A stretch of DNA of 64,000 nt from Vigna angularis (GCF_016808095.1 NC_068970.1:44985630-45049629); one strand, 5' to 3'. Positions 49,788 through 62,058 are shown, numbered from the stretch's first letter. Made by a program: numbers and translations. The notes: a model not told the origin generated them from the sequence alone.

Positions 49788-49814
49788 ACATTATACAGTG
49801 TTTTTGTACTAATA
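49788..49814 (-). repeat. CACTA right terminal inverted repeat
   Basis: Read inward: TATTAGTACAAAAACACTGT.... The terminal CACTA has become TATTA. It is followed outside by the same TCT as on the left. Confidence 0.8.
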
Positions 49815-49830
49815 TCTTCTAGTCGTAGTG

Positions 49831-50769
49831 ATTTTGTGCTTAAAAAAACACTATAACGCTCAAGTTAGCTAAATGAATCAAATAATAATGAACATAATAA
49901 TATATCTCGTAAAATATGATATTTATACTATTGTTTATAGATTATATGTCTTAATTACCCGTTAATCTTCCTTTTATTTTTATTTTCAACTTAATTATAT
50001 TTTGTCAAGCTAGTATGATTTTTTCTTGACCGAATTGGACCGAATAGGTATCGACTTCAGTATTCGTAGTGTACTCGGTCAGACAGCGTACTCATACCCA
50101 CATGGCCAAGGTGTGCTTAGTACAAATACATATTTCTTAGTCTCAATTTCAAATCTTGATTTTAATTATTCCTCGCGTTATTCTCTCTTTACGTTTGAGA
50201 CAATTTTAGCTTTTTTTTCTGAACTTTTTGTTTTATCTTTTCACTGTATCGTTAAATTATGTTGATTTGATTATATTCATTAACTTTTAATATATTTCAA
50301 AATATTAAAAAATAATAAAAGAAATTAACATTGTTGTTTGTTGCATACGGGTAGGTGAAGCTTGTCATCTCTTCCTCGTGGGTGCATTCCATTTTTGTTT
50401 CCAATGTCATCCACACAATTATTTGATTGCTTACCTATTTATTATTCTACTTTTACTTCTTTAACATTCACTATTGCAAAAACACTATCCAAATTTTTTT
50501 ATTTTAATAATCAAAATTGAGTGATAATGATATGGGTAGAGTATAGAAATTTTTTTATGTTTTATCACACCATTCAAAACTAAAAAATTTATTTTTAGTC
50601 TTTAAAGTTTTTTATTGAAAAAATAGAGCATAAATTAGATAAGATAGTTATCCAAAATAATAGTAATATTATTATAATTATTAATATTAGAGCATTCGAA
50701 ATAATATTAGAGCAGACTAGAGTCATCCTGAAAAAATAATCATGTCCTACAACATAATATTAATATTAA

Positions 50770-50800
<31 letters not shown>

Positions 50801-51640
50801 ATAAAAATTATTATTGCTAATTATAGAAAATGATAAAATTATAATTATAAAAATAAATATAAATAATTTTCATAATTTGATTATAAATAACTTTTACTTA
50901 TTTTGTAAATAATTTTATTATTATAAATAGTTATCTATATTTAAAAAATATAAAATTTTAAAAATGCAGTCAAACAAAAATTACTTAAATTTAAAGATAA
51001 TCTTTAAGAAAAAATAAAATTGATAAAGATAATTATTTTAAATTTCAAGAAGAGTCTGAGATCTTCACGAGCTCAACTAATCCCGTAATATTGACTTTAA
51101 AGTTTCGACTCTTATGAAAATTCATGACTTAACGTTCAAAGGAAAAGCAGTAGAGCAGTGAAGTAAGAAACATAAGCATGACACGTGAACCAAACCATTG
51201 AATTCTCAAATGAAATGGATTCAAAAATTAAGAGATGGTCAAGACAATTTAAAGGGTAAACTTGACTTGGATGAGGTGCAAAGTATTCACATTAGTTTTC
51301 ATCACTAGTTAGATATTTTGTGGTTGTGAGAGTGCTAGACCCGACTACAAAAAGACATAAAAAAAATTATGTGTCCATAGAAATGAAAGGGTAAAACCTA
51401 ATCATTCTACGAATTAACTCGAACTCTTTGTATCATCAAACTTTACAAAATATATAAAATTAATTTGTGCAATCTAACTTTATAATCAAACATATAATAT
51501 ATTGTAAATGACATTCTTGATATAATATATTAATAAATTTGACTTTTTTTTATTGGAATTAGAATTATGCTCAAAATAAATCATTTCAATTAATTATATG
51601 TTTGATATAAAATATATAAAAATGAGATCATTTTATTACA
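49831..51640. other. AT-rich region, no gene seen
   Basis: Sequence right of the CACTA element with an ATT/TTA microsatellite at about 50,757-50,800. The 79-codon frame at 50,026-50,265 shows no domain and is probably chance. Confidence 0.5.
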
Positions 51641-52035
51641 CTTGCTAGGATGTTCACTAATTATATGACACTCAAAGAAGCAAGCTTGTATGGCTTTGCC
51701 CACTACAAAATACATTGCGGCTGGAAGCTGCTGTGATCAATCTCTATGGATTAAGATCCAACAAGAAGATTATGGATTCATCTAGATAGAATTCCCCTTA
51801 AATGTGATAACACTAGTGCCATAAATCTAACCAAAAATCCAATTTTACATTCCAAAACCTAGCATATAGAAATAAGACATCATTTTAGAAGAGATCATAT
51901 ATCTAAGGTGAATGTAAAGTTGAATTCGTAGACACATTACATCAATGAGCAGATATTTTATCAAAACCATTATCAAAAGAGAGGTTATATACAATTAGAA
52001 ATGAATTAGGCCTTCTAGACATAAGTTGCACATCA
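51640..52035 (+). pseudogene. Sirevirus-type copia RNase H C-terminus
   Basis: Degenerate plus-strand frame with the blocks IPLKCDNTSAINLTKNPILH, HIEIRHHFRRDHI and the usual 'Q.ADIFTKPL' region reduced to QIFYQNHYQK. Three or more stops replace tryptophan or glutamine codons. It runs directly into LTR-like sequence. Confidence 0.8.
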
Positions 52036-52039
52036 TAAT

Positions 52040-52977
52040 AGCCAAAAATAACTTAACATTACATAAAATTAAATAATTATTTCATACATTGCAATAAACT
52101 GTGGAAAAACTCTTAAGAAAACCAAGTCTACAAGTTTTAATCAATTAGGTGTTTCTCTCTGTTTTTCACTGATTAGGTAAAACCTTAATCGATTATGGTA
52201 TTATTTCTATTTTAATCGATTAGATTAAAACCATAATCGATTAAAATTGTTACGGGTTCACTATTTCTTTGGGTTCCCATTTCACCTTAATCCATTAAAT
52301 AGTAATTTAATCGATCCTTGCTCCTATGTTCTCATATGCATTATCAAACCCTAAAACCTCAAGCACTTTTTCTTCTCAATCACCAAAAAAACACCTTCAA
52401 ATTCTTAAAACCAATTCTAACTCCTTCTAATAACCTCCACTCTTACTCTATTTTTTAAGTTAGAAATCATTTTCTTATTCATTGCTTCTCTAACCCTAAA
52501 AATATCCTTACCTTGTACAACTTAAATGGCTTCCTCATCAAAACCCAAGCGAATGAAAAGAGTCGCCAAGAAAGCGAGAATTGGTGATCTAGAAGGTTGA
52601 ACTAGTGATGAAGACACCCAGATCAACTTCTTGTTTCTGGCGAATTCGGAAAATTGTCTCTCACAAATACCTTGATCTTAACTACTTCAAAAATGAGGGC
52701 TTTGTCTCCCAAGATTAGTTGGCGTGTCAAGGACTGAAGAATATTAGCCTAATCGATTAAAATGCACCAGAACGTCATATCTTATGTATGTGTGTGTGTT
52801 TGTGTGGGTGTGTGTGCACATGCGTTTATGTGTGTGTGCACGTGTGTGTGTGCGCGTGTGTGTGTGTGTGCGAATGTGTGTGTATGCGTATGTGTGTGTG
52901 CGTGTATGTGTGTGTCTGTGTGTGTATCTGTGTGTGTATCTGTGTGTGTGTGTGTATGTTGTTTTTGTATGTGTTTG

Positions 52978-53010
<33 letters not shown>

Positions 53011-53500
53011 TTGTGTGTATGTCTCTCTGTGTGTATCTGTGGTTGTGTGTGTGTATCTGTGTGTCTTTGTGTCTGTGTTTAACAGAACAATGAGTTTGGG
53101 AACAAGAACACACCAAGAAGCATTGAGAAACATTCTTAGAGGATTCAATCAAGCTTTGTGAAGAAATCTCAAGAACTCTCTAAGGTTTCAAGAAAGCAAG
53201 AAGAATTGTAAGATCTGCACAATTATTGGTGCTTTCAGGTTTCATTAGATAGTAGTTTTCATTTGTTATCTTGGTTGTGTAGGCAAGGTTTAAGAGAGTG
53301 TAAGTGCGAACCTCTCTTGGTTATCTTGTTTTATATTGGAGTGTATGTGAGGATAGAAATTGAGAGATATCTTTTGTATTCTTGATTATGACTTTAATGG
53401 ATTTCCCTTCAACTAAGGTTGTTGAATGAAGACTGGATGTAGGCTCAATTCTAGAGCTGAACTAGTATAAAATTGTGAAAATTGTTGGTGCTGATTTTTT
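52040..53500 (+). repeat. Sirevirus-like LTR and leader with embedded TG tract
   Basis: It follows the RNase H remnant. It has AATCGATTA motifs at 52,185-52,320 and 52,750, a short broken frame starting MASSSKPKRMKRVAKKARIG (52,526), the long TG tract, and the signature GACTGGATGTAGGC...GAACTAGTATAAA at 53,432-53,473. The short frame resembles plant-specific proteins found near retrotransposon gag regions and carries stops. The limits are approximate. Confidence 0.5.
52783..53080. repeat. long imperfect (TG)n tract
   Basis: About 300 bases of TG/GT with interspersed TAT, CG and TT interruptions. Long reading frames of C/V or H/T across it on both strands are artefacts of the repeat. Confidence 0.95.
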
Positions 53501-53559
53501 TATGTAACTTGGACTGGAAATTTTGTTTTGGATTGGAAATCGTACTGCACTTTATTTGT

Positions 53560-56500
53560 TGAATCTACCATATAGCAACTAATTAAGTTATGTTAAATTG
53601 TATCGTTTGATTTGTTGGGTGGTTTTGGTATTTTATGAATGAAAGAATTCTAGGTTGAACAATTGGTCAAATTGGTGTCATTTGAGAAGTGTTTTGCAAT
53701 AACTATAAAGTAGAAAAGAATTAGAAGTGCCAGTTTTAGAAATTGAACAAGATAAAATACTACTAATTCACGACTTTGTTGACATGGTGTTAAGCCATAG
53801 CGTAGTGGTGCTGAGCGCCAACTCAAATATCAAAAGTCAATGGCAAATTTCGTGACAGGACACTAAGTGGTGGTTTATGTCGCTAAGTGTGCTCAAGTCA
53901 ATGAGCTCTAATGGTCCTAACATTGAGTGCTGGTTTTCACCGCTACATGCTCTCAAGTCAAAAAGTTCCAAGGATTATCAGTGCTAGTACCGAGCCTCTC
54001 TTTCTCATTCTCTTTTTTTTGTTCTCCTCTTCCTTTTCCCTTTTTCTTCTAATTTTTCCCTCTTGTCATCTTCAAGCAACAACACCTAAGGGAGGAGAGC
54101 TTTTCCTCTCTCAAACTCCTTCCACCTATCTTCATACAACCATACACTAGAGGGAGAAAGCTTCATCCTTTCTTCAAAACAGTAAGTTCTCTTTCTATTC
54201 TTTTTCTTGAGTCAAGAACCGGTCTTCATGCATGTGAAGATTTTGGTTCTACATGTATTCTTAGAATGTCTTTCTACAATTTTTGTTTTACTATAAGTCC
54301 AATGGTCTATTTATGGTTTTGATACGAGGTAAATCTTGTGTTTCTAGAGCTTCATTGCATTGAAGAGGTTAGGAGTTGTTGTAGTTCAGTTTTGGGTTCT
54401 CCTTTTATTAATAAGAGAAGTTCTAACTTAAACTCTTGAAATTGATTCAATTTTTTTTATTGATTGTAATGTGTAGTGTAACGGGCATATACTTGATTAC
54501 TGAATTTGTTGGTCTGAAATTTTTTATAAGGTATGTAAATAGTATTGCATGTTTGGGGTTTTTGGAATTTCGGGTTTTGCTTTCATGAGATGTTAAATGT
54601 GATTTAGATGTCTGAATTGGTTTTGATTTGTGAAATTGGTGTTTTGTGGTTTCGTTTATGTGATATATGTGTTTTTGCACTGAATGGGATTAACCCACAT
54701 GATTGGTATTCCTTATAAATAGCCAAAACGTCATTTGAAAATGCAGAATCTTGTGTCTTCACTATACAAACTTATTAGACGAGCCTCCCTTCCATTGAGC
54801 GAGCCTAAAGAATCAAACAAGATTTCAGAGAGATCGACTAGTTGGGCAAGCATATCTTTACTAGGCGAAAACCAAATTCAATATATTTGGTAAAGAGTTA
54901 GGGAAAGGTTGGGTCCCTAAGTGAGTTCACTCTTGTTGGATGCATTTTATTTCAGTAGTTGATTCATTGGGTGGGTAACTCCTCACCAACAAGCTTATTA
55001 AAAGTAATTCCAAGGGTATACTCATTTAGTGAGTCAAAGCTTGGTTGGATGAGTTTAAACTTGTATATATGATATGCTTGATTTTTGTGTGTATTGGTCT
55101 CTAGGATTAGTGAATTTGACTCAATTAGATAATGTATTTGATAAATTTGGAATTGGCTATGATTTGTAAAGAGAAAAGAAAAATCTATTTGAGACTATTC
55201 ATTATAGTTGTGTTAATATCGTGATGTGTGAACTTTGTTTGATGATGGTTTGGCTTTAAGGATTTGTAAGTATGATTCTATTGGTACTAGAGATTGCATT
55301 GTAATTGGAATGTGGAATGGAGAAAAGTACCCTTTAAAGCCAATGAAACAAATTCACAAATTTTTCATGCCTTCTACGTTGAGCGAGTGCCAAATTTAAT
55401 TTTGGCAGAGATAGGGGATGTTTTCTTATTGGGGGAAGAAATCCACTTGTTGGATGAGTTGAGTTTTTCTACTTTAAGTCATCTCAGTAAAATTTGGATT
55501 CTTGCTTCGTTAACTATTGGATCATGATGAACTTTTAAGAGCTTGTTCTAGACATACGAATCTTTGCTTTAACTGTTAGGATCTTTAATTTGGGGTCAAT
55601 AGTTTGAGTTATGATTTTCTCTATATTGATGTGCTTAATAGAAAATGTTGGAAGTGAATATTTTGCTAATGTAGTAAGAAGATGAACTTTGTTGTTAATA
55701 TTCAATTGAATTAAATGATATGTGATGAGCTTGAATTAAAGTAAGAGACATGTGTATATTGATTTAAAATTATATAAGAATGTGATTTATCAACTATGTG
55801 TGAATGTTGTATGTGCTTTGTTGTATGTGCTTTGTTGTGGTTGTATTTTATTTTGGTTTGATATGAGTTGAATGATTTAAATAGTAGTCATTCTTAGGGA
55901 GGAAAACTATCATTGGTGTTTTAGTTATGGTGCATAGACGACAGGAGCAGGTCTTGAAATCATCCTGACTCTACATGAAAGTCGAGGGATGTTCATTTCT
56001 AAGTACTGATTGGGGAACTATACATGCACATTTCAAGTTATGACTCCCGTGGGAAGCAGGGGAATGTGGCCATGCTAGGTGCATGATCTCTTTTGGCACT
56101 AGTTTATACACCATTTCTTTAGAGATAATATATGTTTTGAACTATGTGATCCTTGGTGTTTAATGTTGATTTTATGTTTTGGAAGCTATGTAATTACTTT
56201 TAAATTTTTAGTTTATTTTATTTTTATTTAAAATTTATTAGTTTTAAATTTTCTCTAGCTTATGTTATCTTTTGTGTGTTGTGTGTGATTTATTCATATG
56301 TGATGATCACGTATTTTTTATATACATAAGCATAGGATAATACATGTAAGGGTTCTAAATAACGAGATAGTTTCGGAGTGATGTTGATAGAAAGGGTTGC
56401 TTATGTATATTTATTTTTATGTTTTACACATTTCCTCTAATTTAGAATACAATCATGTTTTTGTGTAAAACTTCTTATGTAACTATTGAGGAATGTTTTA

Positions 56501-56560
56501 ATATATAAGTTATATATTATTTTGTGTTTTGCTTGATATCAAATTTGAAATACTTAAATT
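53560..56560. other. long LTR-like non-coding sequence
   Basis: No real coding frame. At 53,790-53,990 a motif around 'GCTAAGTG..CTCAAGTCAA(T/A)GAG' occurs twice. At 54,770-55,030 GCGAGCC-type motifs recur. At 55,920-56,100 and 63,420-63,600 GC-richer stretches with GACGACAGGAGCAGG or GGGAGGCTACAA look like LTR promoter regions of gypsy elements. Boundaries were not found. Confidence 0.4.
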
Positions 56561-56975
56561 TATTGGAGTGATTATACTAAAATGGAATGTTACAAAGTTG
56601 ATATATTTTTTTTTCTAGTTCATATTTCGAATATAATTGTTGAAGGACTAACCAACTACAAGATTACAAAAATTTCATGTGATTAACACTTAATGTTATT
56701 TAATTTATTCTCCAATTATAATTTTTGTTGTTGTTTTTATTCCTTAATTAAAGTTATAAATTGTGTTGGTATTGTAGTGTAACAAAAAGGAACAACAAAG
56801 GATTTGAGTGAGGACATTATGTTATTCAATGGACAACAACTATAATTCAAGTTGATATTAAAAGGAATTAGGACTAACTAATGGTTCAACTAATTTATAA
56901 TTAGAGAATTTTTGCCTATTTTGTGTATTAATTGAAGTTTTTCTTTTTTTTGTATTTTAACAATGATGTTCAAAC

Positions 56976-57095
56976 ATTGAATTCTAGATCAATAAACTAC
57001 ATTGGTAATACTTTGTTAACCTATTTAGTAGAATCATTGAATTCTAGATCAATAAACTACATTGGGAATACTTATTTAACCTATTTAGTAGAATT
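56976..57095. repeat. tandem duplication, 60-base period
   Basis: ATTGAATTCTAGATCAATAA starts at 56,976 and again at 57,036. The two copies differ at only a few positions and end ATTTAGTAGAAT. Confidence 0.9.
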
Positions 57096-57690
57096 GTACA
57101 ACACATTATAACTTTGTAATTTTTTATTTATTTACGTACACATTATTAACAATTCTAATTATCCTTCAACATAGTTACGATAGCAATTGCTCATTAATTG
57201 TTTCATGTTTTAAGATTCACAGGTTCTAGTTCCAAGTCTGTTTATGTCCAGATTGCTTTATTAGAAGTATATATTTGAGAAAATATTAGATTTTTTTTTC
57301 TCTTAAACAATCTTTCTTTCATATCTTCTTCAAAAAAGAAAATATTTATCTTGTTAATCTTTTGTATTTCATTTTCTTGATACCCAATATTCACTTGAAA
57401 CACTTCCATGTTTTCATTATTTATTTTTAATTTTTGATTCCGGATTTTATATTAATAATAAACTCCATATATATATATATAACAATTGTAGAATTAGTAT
57501 AAAACAATAATAATAGATACACGTATGATGTTATTTGATTATGATAGATATCACAACAATATGACGACAATATCAAAACGATCAGCATCATTATTTTTAG
57601 TACATGACATGCTGTTGTGATGGAATTGAATTAAACAACGAATAAAAAAAAACATAAACGGAATAATCTGTGTAAGAAAATGGTAAGAAG

Positions 57691-57822
57691 TCATTTTGGC
57701 CTTCGTCCGAAAATCTGTTGGACGGTGGGGAGCTTAGTCCCAGTGGTTGGAGGATTGGATTTAGGAGGTGGCCTTGTTGTGGGAGCAAGAACATGTTGAA
57801 TGCTTTTCTTCTCTGAACTCAT
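57691..57822 (-). CDS. small basic proline/threonine-rich protein, 43 residues, unknown
   Basis: The minus-strand ATG at 57,822 opens 43 codons, ending in TGA. The protein starts MSSEKKSIQHVLAPTTRPPP and ends VQQIFGRRPK, with a central PPPKSNPPTTGTKLP. Net charge is about +7 and there is no cysteine, signal peptide or membrane segment. A textbook TATA box (CTATAAATAC) lies about 60 bases upstream of the start, followed by a short C/A-rich leader, exactly the layout of a compact plant gene. The segment is much less AT-rich than its surroundings. I do not recognise the family. An overlapping 65-codon frame (57,794-57,597) starts at an internal ATG and reads into AT-rich DNA, so I consider it a shadow. 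It could be a peptide precursor or a small intrinsically disordered protein; that is only a guess. Confidence 0.6.
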   Translation of the reverse strand: MSSEKKSIQHVLAPTTRPPPKSNPPTTGTKLPTVQQIFGRRPK

Positions 57823-57876
57823 TCTGCCAAACACCTTCGATCGATTTCGTTTTGATTTGTGTATGGAGAGTTGAGA

Positions 57877-57887
57877 GTATTTATAGC
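57877..57887 (-). promoter_or_regulatory. TATA box of the small-protein gene
   Basis: Minus-strand CTATAAATACT, about 57-63 bases upstream of the ATG, which leaves about 30 bases of leader after a normal TATA-to-start spacing. Confidence 0.6.
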
Positions 57888-58041
57888 CATTCTTTCAATT
57901 GATTAATGCATGGAACTTTCCAAGTGATTCATGGTAATATAGCAAGGAATTGCTGTTATTCTTCATCTTTAATTTACAGACTTTGAACCAAAATTATATA
58001 TATGATTTCTCCTAACATGAGCAAACCTCACCCCACGTAAA

Positions 58042-58065
58042 AACTTTGAACTTTGAACTTTGAAC
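58042..58065. repeat. three tandem copies of an 8-base unit
   Basis: AACTTTGA repeated three times, in the upstream region of the small-protein gene (about 220 bases from its ATG). It may be chance or a cis element array. Confidence 0.6.
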
Positions 58066-58099
58066 AATACGCGGCATCAACACCCTTCGCCCATTAACG

Positions 58100-60350
58100 T
58101 AAGAGACTCGGTCGCCTACGTTAATTTATAGACCCCACTTCACAATATTACCCTCTTTTTTCTCCTCACACAATTTCTTTATAATTTTAAATTTGTATTA
58201 CCAAAAGTTTTTTTTTCTCCCATTCATTTGCAGCTAAGTGTAAATAATTAATCGATGTTGAATTTCAATAACTGATTTGTGAGTTTAATACAAATAATTT
58301 CTTATTTATTTACGTAAGTGGGTTTCAATTTCCTCTTATTTACGATAGTAGGTTTGAAGACCATGAATCAATAGAAAACCGAAATTTTTAACTATTTAAA
58401 CATTTACTCAATTATACATTGTTATATTACTACAAAGAGAAATTCAAACCCAGTTAATACGCGATCCATAAAATACTTTTATGGGTGGAAAATATATTAA
58501 GACATTTTGATATAAAGAAAAGTCGATGATAAAATTATACTACATATATATCACACAAGATTTTTTTTTTCTGGTTAGAAAGTTGACGTTATTTATATAC
58601 TTTTATAAAATTAATTGTGTAAAAGAATAGCTTAATATAGAATAAAAAGTCGTTTTTTTCTCTCTGAATTTTTATGACAAATTAATTTACCGAAACTTAT
58701 CAATACGATGTAATTAAACGACTTTATATGTTTAAGACTAAAACAAATACATACTTTTAAAGAATGGATTAATTAGCTTCTCATTCCTTCATCAACTAAG
58801 TTCAACATTTTTCTCCAAAGTTTATATGTTTAAGACCCAAACGTTATATTATGCAAAGAAATTACTTTGGTTGCCGTACCAGTAGTTTTGATCATAGTAG
58901 CAACCTAATCCCTCTGATGCCTCTTAACTCCCATCAGTTCCTCACTATCCAACATCTTAGTCTACATGATGGGTTTACTCGTACAATTTGGGTTTTAATT
59001 GAATTCATTTCATATATACCTCTTAGGTACATTGCATTATCAACACATCTTAATAGATTATGCTCACTAACCTTTCGCTCTACTCAATCCACATTACTAA
59101 CCTCAAAGTGCACAACTACCTAATAATTTTTCAATTTTACTTTAATACAAGTCCAAAAGCCCCCAATAACTTTGATTCATTTTCTATTGAGAGTGACCCA
59201 AATTAGTTCTATCTTCTCTAGCTATCTTTGCTTGAACAAGAAATTCTTGGTTGAGTAAAAATATTCTCAAGAATAAGGTGATTTTTTTTTTACTTTATTT
59301 TTGCTAGAGTGAAAATTTCATTACTAAAATAAAAATTTCATCACTTAAGAAAAAAAATCATTAATAATTTCTCATGAATAAAAAAATTGCACCACTAGGA
59401 CTTTTGCTTAAATGAGAACTTTGTCGCTTGAACAAAAACTTTTCGCTTAGTCATCCTTTAACACTTTTACTGGATAAAAAATTCTTAAATAATGACCCAT
59501 TTTAGTGATAAAATTATTTTTAATCATTAAAACTTTCTTATGTAATGTTAATATTATTGCTTAGATGAAAATGACTTGCGTGAAAAGCTCTTCCATAAAG
59601 GAAACCCCATTTTTTTTTCTAACATGCAAGTTTCTCATCCATAAATCATCCTCATACAACAAAGTACTAACTCAAGAAAATAAAATAATACATAAAATAA
59701 AATTTTTAAACTTATACAACATATTCCATAGGTATTATCTTTGATTAATAACTCTAGTAACCTTGATTTTGTAAGATTCTTTCTTAAACAAGTATATTGT
59801 GACCCAAATGTTAGCTCTCCATTTATAACAAAATCTTGAACTACATTATTCCATATTCAGAATCCAGTTGGAATCATTTCTAAGAACCAAAAGCCTTCCC
59901 ACAAATAATCTTTATGAATATTTAAATTAGACTTATCTGTTCACATATTTGATCAGATAAAATTCCAACTTTCTTTAATGGTAGTTTCTCTAACCGTGAG
60001 CAACTATTGGTAAGCTGTGCAAGAGTTACAAATAATTTTTGACGTTGAGTTCACTAGTGTATAAATTGTTGTGATATGTTCTGTATAAAGTGTATAAATT
60101 GTTCCATTTATGACATGTTTTGTGTGATTATGTGAAATAATCAGTGTAATTATATGACGATATGAAATATTGTGAATATGTAAGGTTTAAGTGGATTGTT
60201 ATATTATGATTGATGTATATATTGTTATGACGTTTGGATGTTCTTGCATTGGTGATACGATTATGATTGTATTTTATGGGCAGCAGATAATAGTATAGGA
60301 GTTGAGGAAGATGTACAATACTAGAAAGAGTGGACAACATCCTCTACATG
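58100..60350. other. AT-rich region, no gene seen
   Basis: Short frames (58,851-59,123 and 60,340-60,128) show no recognisable domain and biased composition. Nothing definite. Confidence 0.5.
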
Positions 60351-60625
60351 AATTCTTGGAATTACTTACGAAATTTTACCGAGAAAAATAAATTCATCGA
60401 TAAATTCAATTTATTGACAAATTTTACCGATTGGATTTTAAAATTTTAATTACTGATGAATTTTAAAATTTCAATTATCGACAAATTTTAGCAAAAAAAT
60501 TATTTTTGTCAATAAAATTCGTTGATATATCAATCAATAATACACATTTCAATTAACAACAAATATATTTCTATCGATAGAATTCATTTGTAATTATATA
60601 TCTTCAAACCTGTCAATAAATTCGT
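60350..60625. repeat. cluster of CGATAAATT-type inverted motifs
   Basis: Repeated AATTTTACCGA, ATCGATAAATTC, TTATCGACAAATTT and related motifs in both orientations. They are of the same type as those behind the CACTA-like end at 38.7 kb. It may be a subterminal region of a related element. Confidence 0.4.
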
Positions 60626-60639
60626 CGATAATTATTCAA

Positions 60640-62000
60640 TCAAATATTTTATTATCTTTTTAATTTTTGTGTAAATTAATTAATTTATTTCTTTGAATTT
60701 ATTGATAAAATTAATTTTAGTTAAAACAAAATATTTATTCCAAAGTTTCTTTCTTTTATAATTTAAATTTTTAATACTATTAATTATTGATATTTGATTA
60801 TTTTTTAATTTGGTTTTAATTAATTCATTCATTTAAATTGTATTAATAAAAGTACTTTTAATTATAGGAAAATATTTATCCTAAATTTTCTTTCTTTCTT
60901 TTACAGTATGAGATTACTTTCACTATTAATTATTTATATTTTATTATTCTTTTAATTTTTGTTATAATTAAATAATTAATTATTTAAATTTTATTAATAA
61001 AAATAATTTTAATTATAAGAAAAAATTATTTAATATTTTCTTTATTTTATAATATAAGATTTTTAATACTATTAATGATTTGATATTTTATTGTTCTAAT
61101 TTTTGTGTTAATTAATTCATTTATTTTAATTTTATTGATAAAAGTAATTTTAGTTATAGGAAAACATTTATTCTAAATTTTCTTTCTTTCTTTTATAGAA
61201 TAGGCTCCTAATACGAATGTTTCTCTCCTTGGCCTCTTCCAACGTCACGAGGAGGTGATCCATCGAAACGACACCGTCTGTGCTCATATGACCATTAAAA
61301 TTCCACATAAGAGCCTGTAAGTCTCCGTGGTGGTTGGTCTGAGATGCAGTAGCAAATACCGGAAAAGTAGGGAGAAATAAGTCAAAATTTGCTTGAACTG
61401 AAACAGTGGAGATCAAGAAACTGGAACGTTTTTTTATTTCACCATTTTAGTTTAGATCGAAAATATGAAAATATGAGTGCGGTGCGAAAATTAGGAGAGG
61501 AACAAAATAATATTTTCACTTTAATGGTGGTTTTCTTTCTAAACTGTAAAAAATTTCTCTTAGAAAAAATTCCTAATGTTTGTGGTTTTAATAAAACCGT
61601 TGAAAATTTTTGAAGGTTTCCAAAAGCCTCAGAAATAAACTTCTTTTATATTATATTATTTTGCAGTGTAATATAAGAATTTTACTAGTATTAATTATTA
61701 CGATTATATTACTTTAAATTTATGTTAATTCATTCATTCATTTCAATTTATTGATAAAAAACATTTATTCTAAATTTTTTCTTTTATAATATAAGATTTT
61801 TATCACTATTAATTACTGATATTTTATTGCTCTTCTAATTTGTGTTAATTAATTAATTCAAATCTATTATTTATAAAAATAGTTTTAATTATAAGAATAT
61901 GAAATTTTCTTAATATAAATTTTTTAATAATGTTTTATTATACCTTTTATTTTTTCTTAATTAATTTATTCAAATATATTACTTTATTTTTATCACTCTT
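60640..62000. repeat. tandem array of about 130-base AT-rich units, interrupted
   Basis: At least six diverged units of the form 'ATAAGATTTTTAATACTATTAATTA...GATATTTTATT...TTAATTAATTCATT...TTATTGATAAAA...AATATTTATTCTAAATTTTCTTTC'. They begin near 60,640, 60,755, 60,905, 61,045, 61,660 and 61,785. Non-repeat sequence occupies about 61,197-61,655 between the fourth and fifth units. Confidence 0.7.
61168..61416 (-). other. 82-codon open frame in the array insert, unknown
   Basis: The frame reads MISTVSVQANFDLFLPTFPV, then a balanced stretch with HHGDLQALMWNFNGHMSTDG and DHLLVTLEEAKERNIRIRS before running into repeat sequence. Composition is protein-like, in contrast to its flanks. It could be a captured gene or transposon exon. 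No family recognised and no promoter seen. Confidence 0.3.
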
Positions 62001-62056
62001 AATAAAACTAATTTACAATGGTATCATAATTAGATTAATACCCTTTTGTGTTATAT

Positions 62057-62058
<2 letters not shown>

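Larger units (their letters stand above)
39880..49814 (+). mobile_element. CACTA (En/Spm) transposon, 9.9 kb, decayed and nested
   Basis: The left end is CACTAATACAAAAACAC at 39,880. The right end, read inward from 49,814, is TATTAGTACAAAAACAC. Over 27 bases 22 match, and all five differences are transitions. A 3-base target duplication TCT flanks both ends (39,877-39,879 and 49,815-49,817), as expected for this superfamily. Inside are subterminal GACGTC repeats, a TNP2-type transposase relic, a Ptta/En/Spm frame and a C48-peptidase-like frame, all plus strand. Two later insertions (LTR fragment about 43.52-44.97 kb; Mutator-like 47,359-48,439) and a patch at 41.4-41.9 kb account for much of its length. 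Confidence 0.85.

Noticed and set aside
49818..49830. CACTACGACTAGA (read from 49,830) as the right end of the CACTA element
   Set aside because: It gives no matching 3-base duplication and does not continue to match the left end. The terminus at 49,814 matches the left end over 22 of 27 bases and is flanked by TCT on both sides.
52744..53161. Long C/V-rich and H/T-rich frames on both strands
   Set aside because: Artefacts of the TG/AC tract, where all frames stay open; no real protein.
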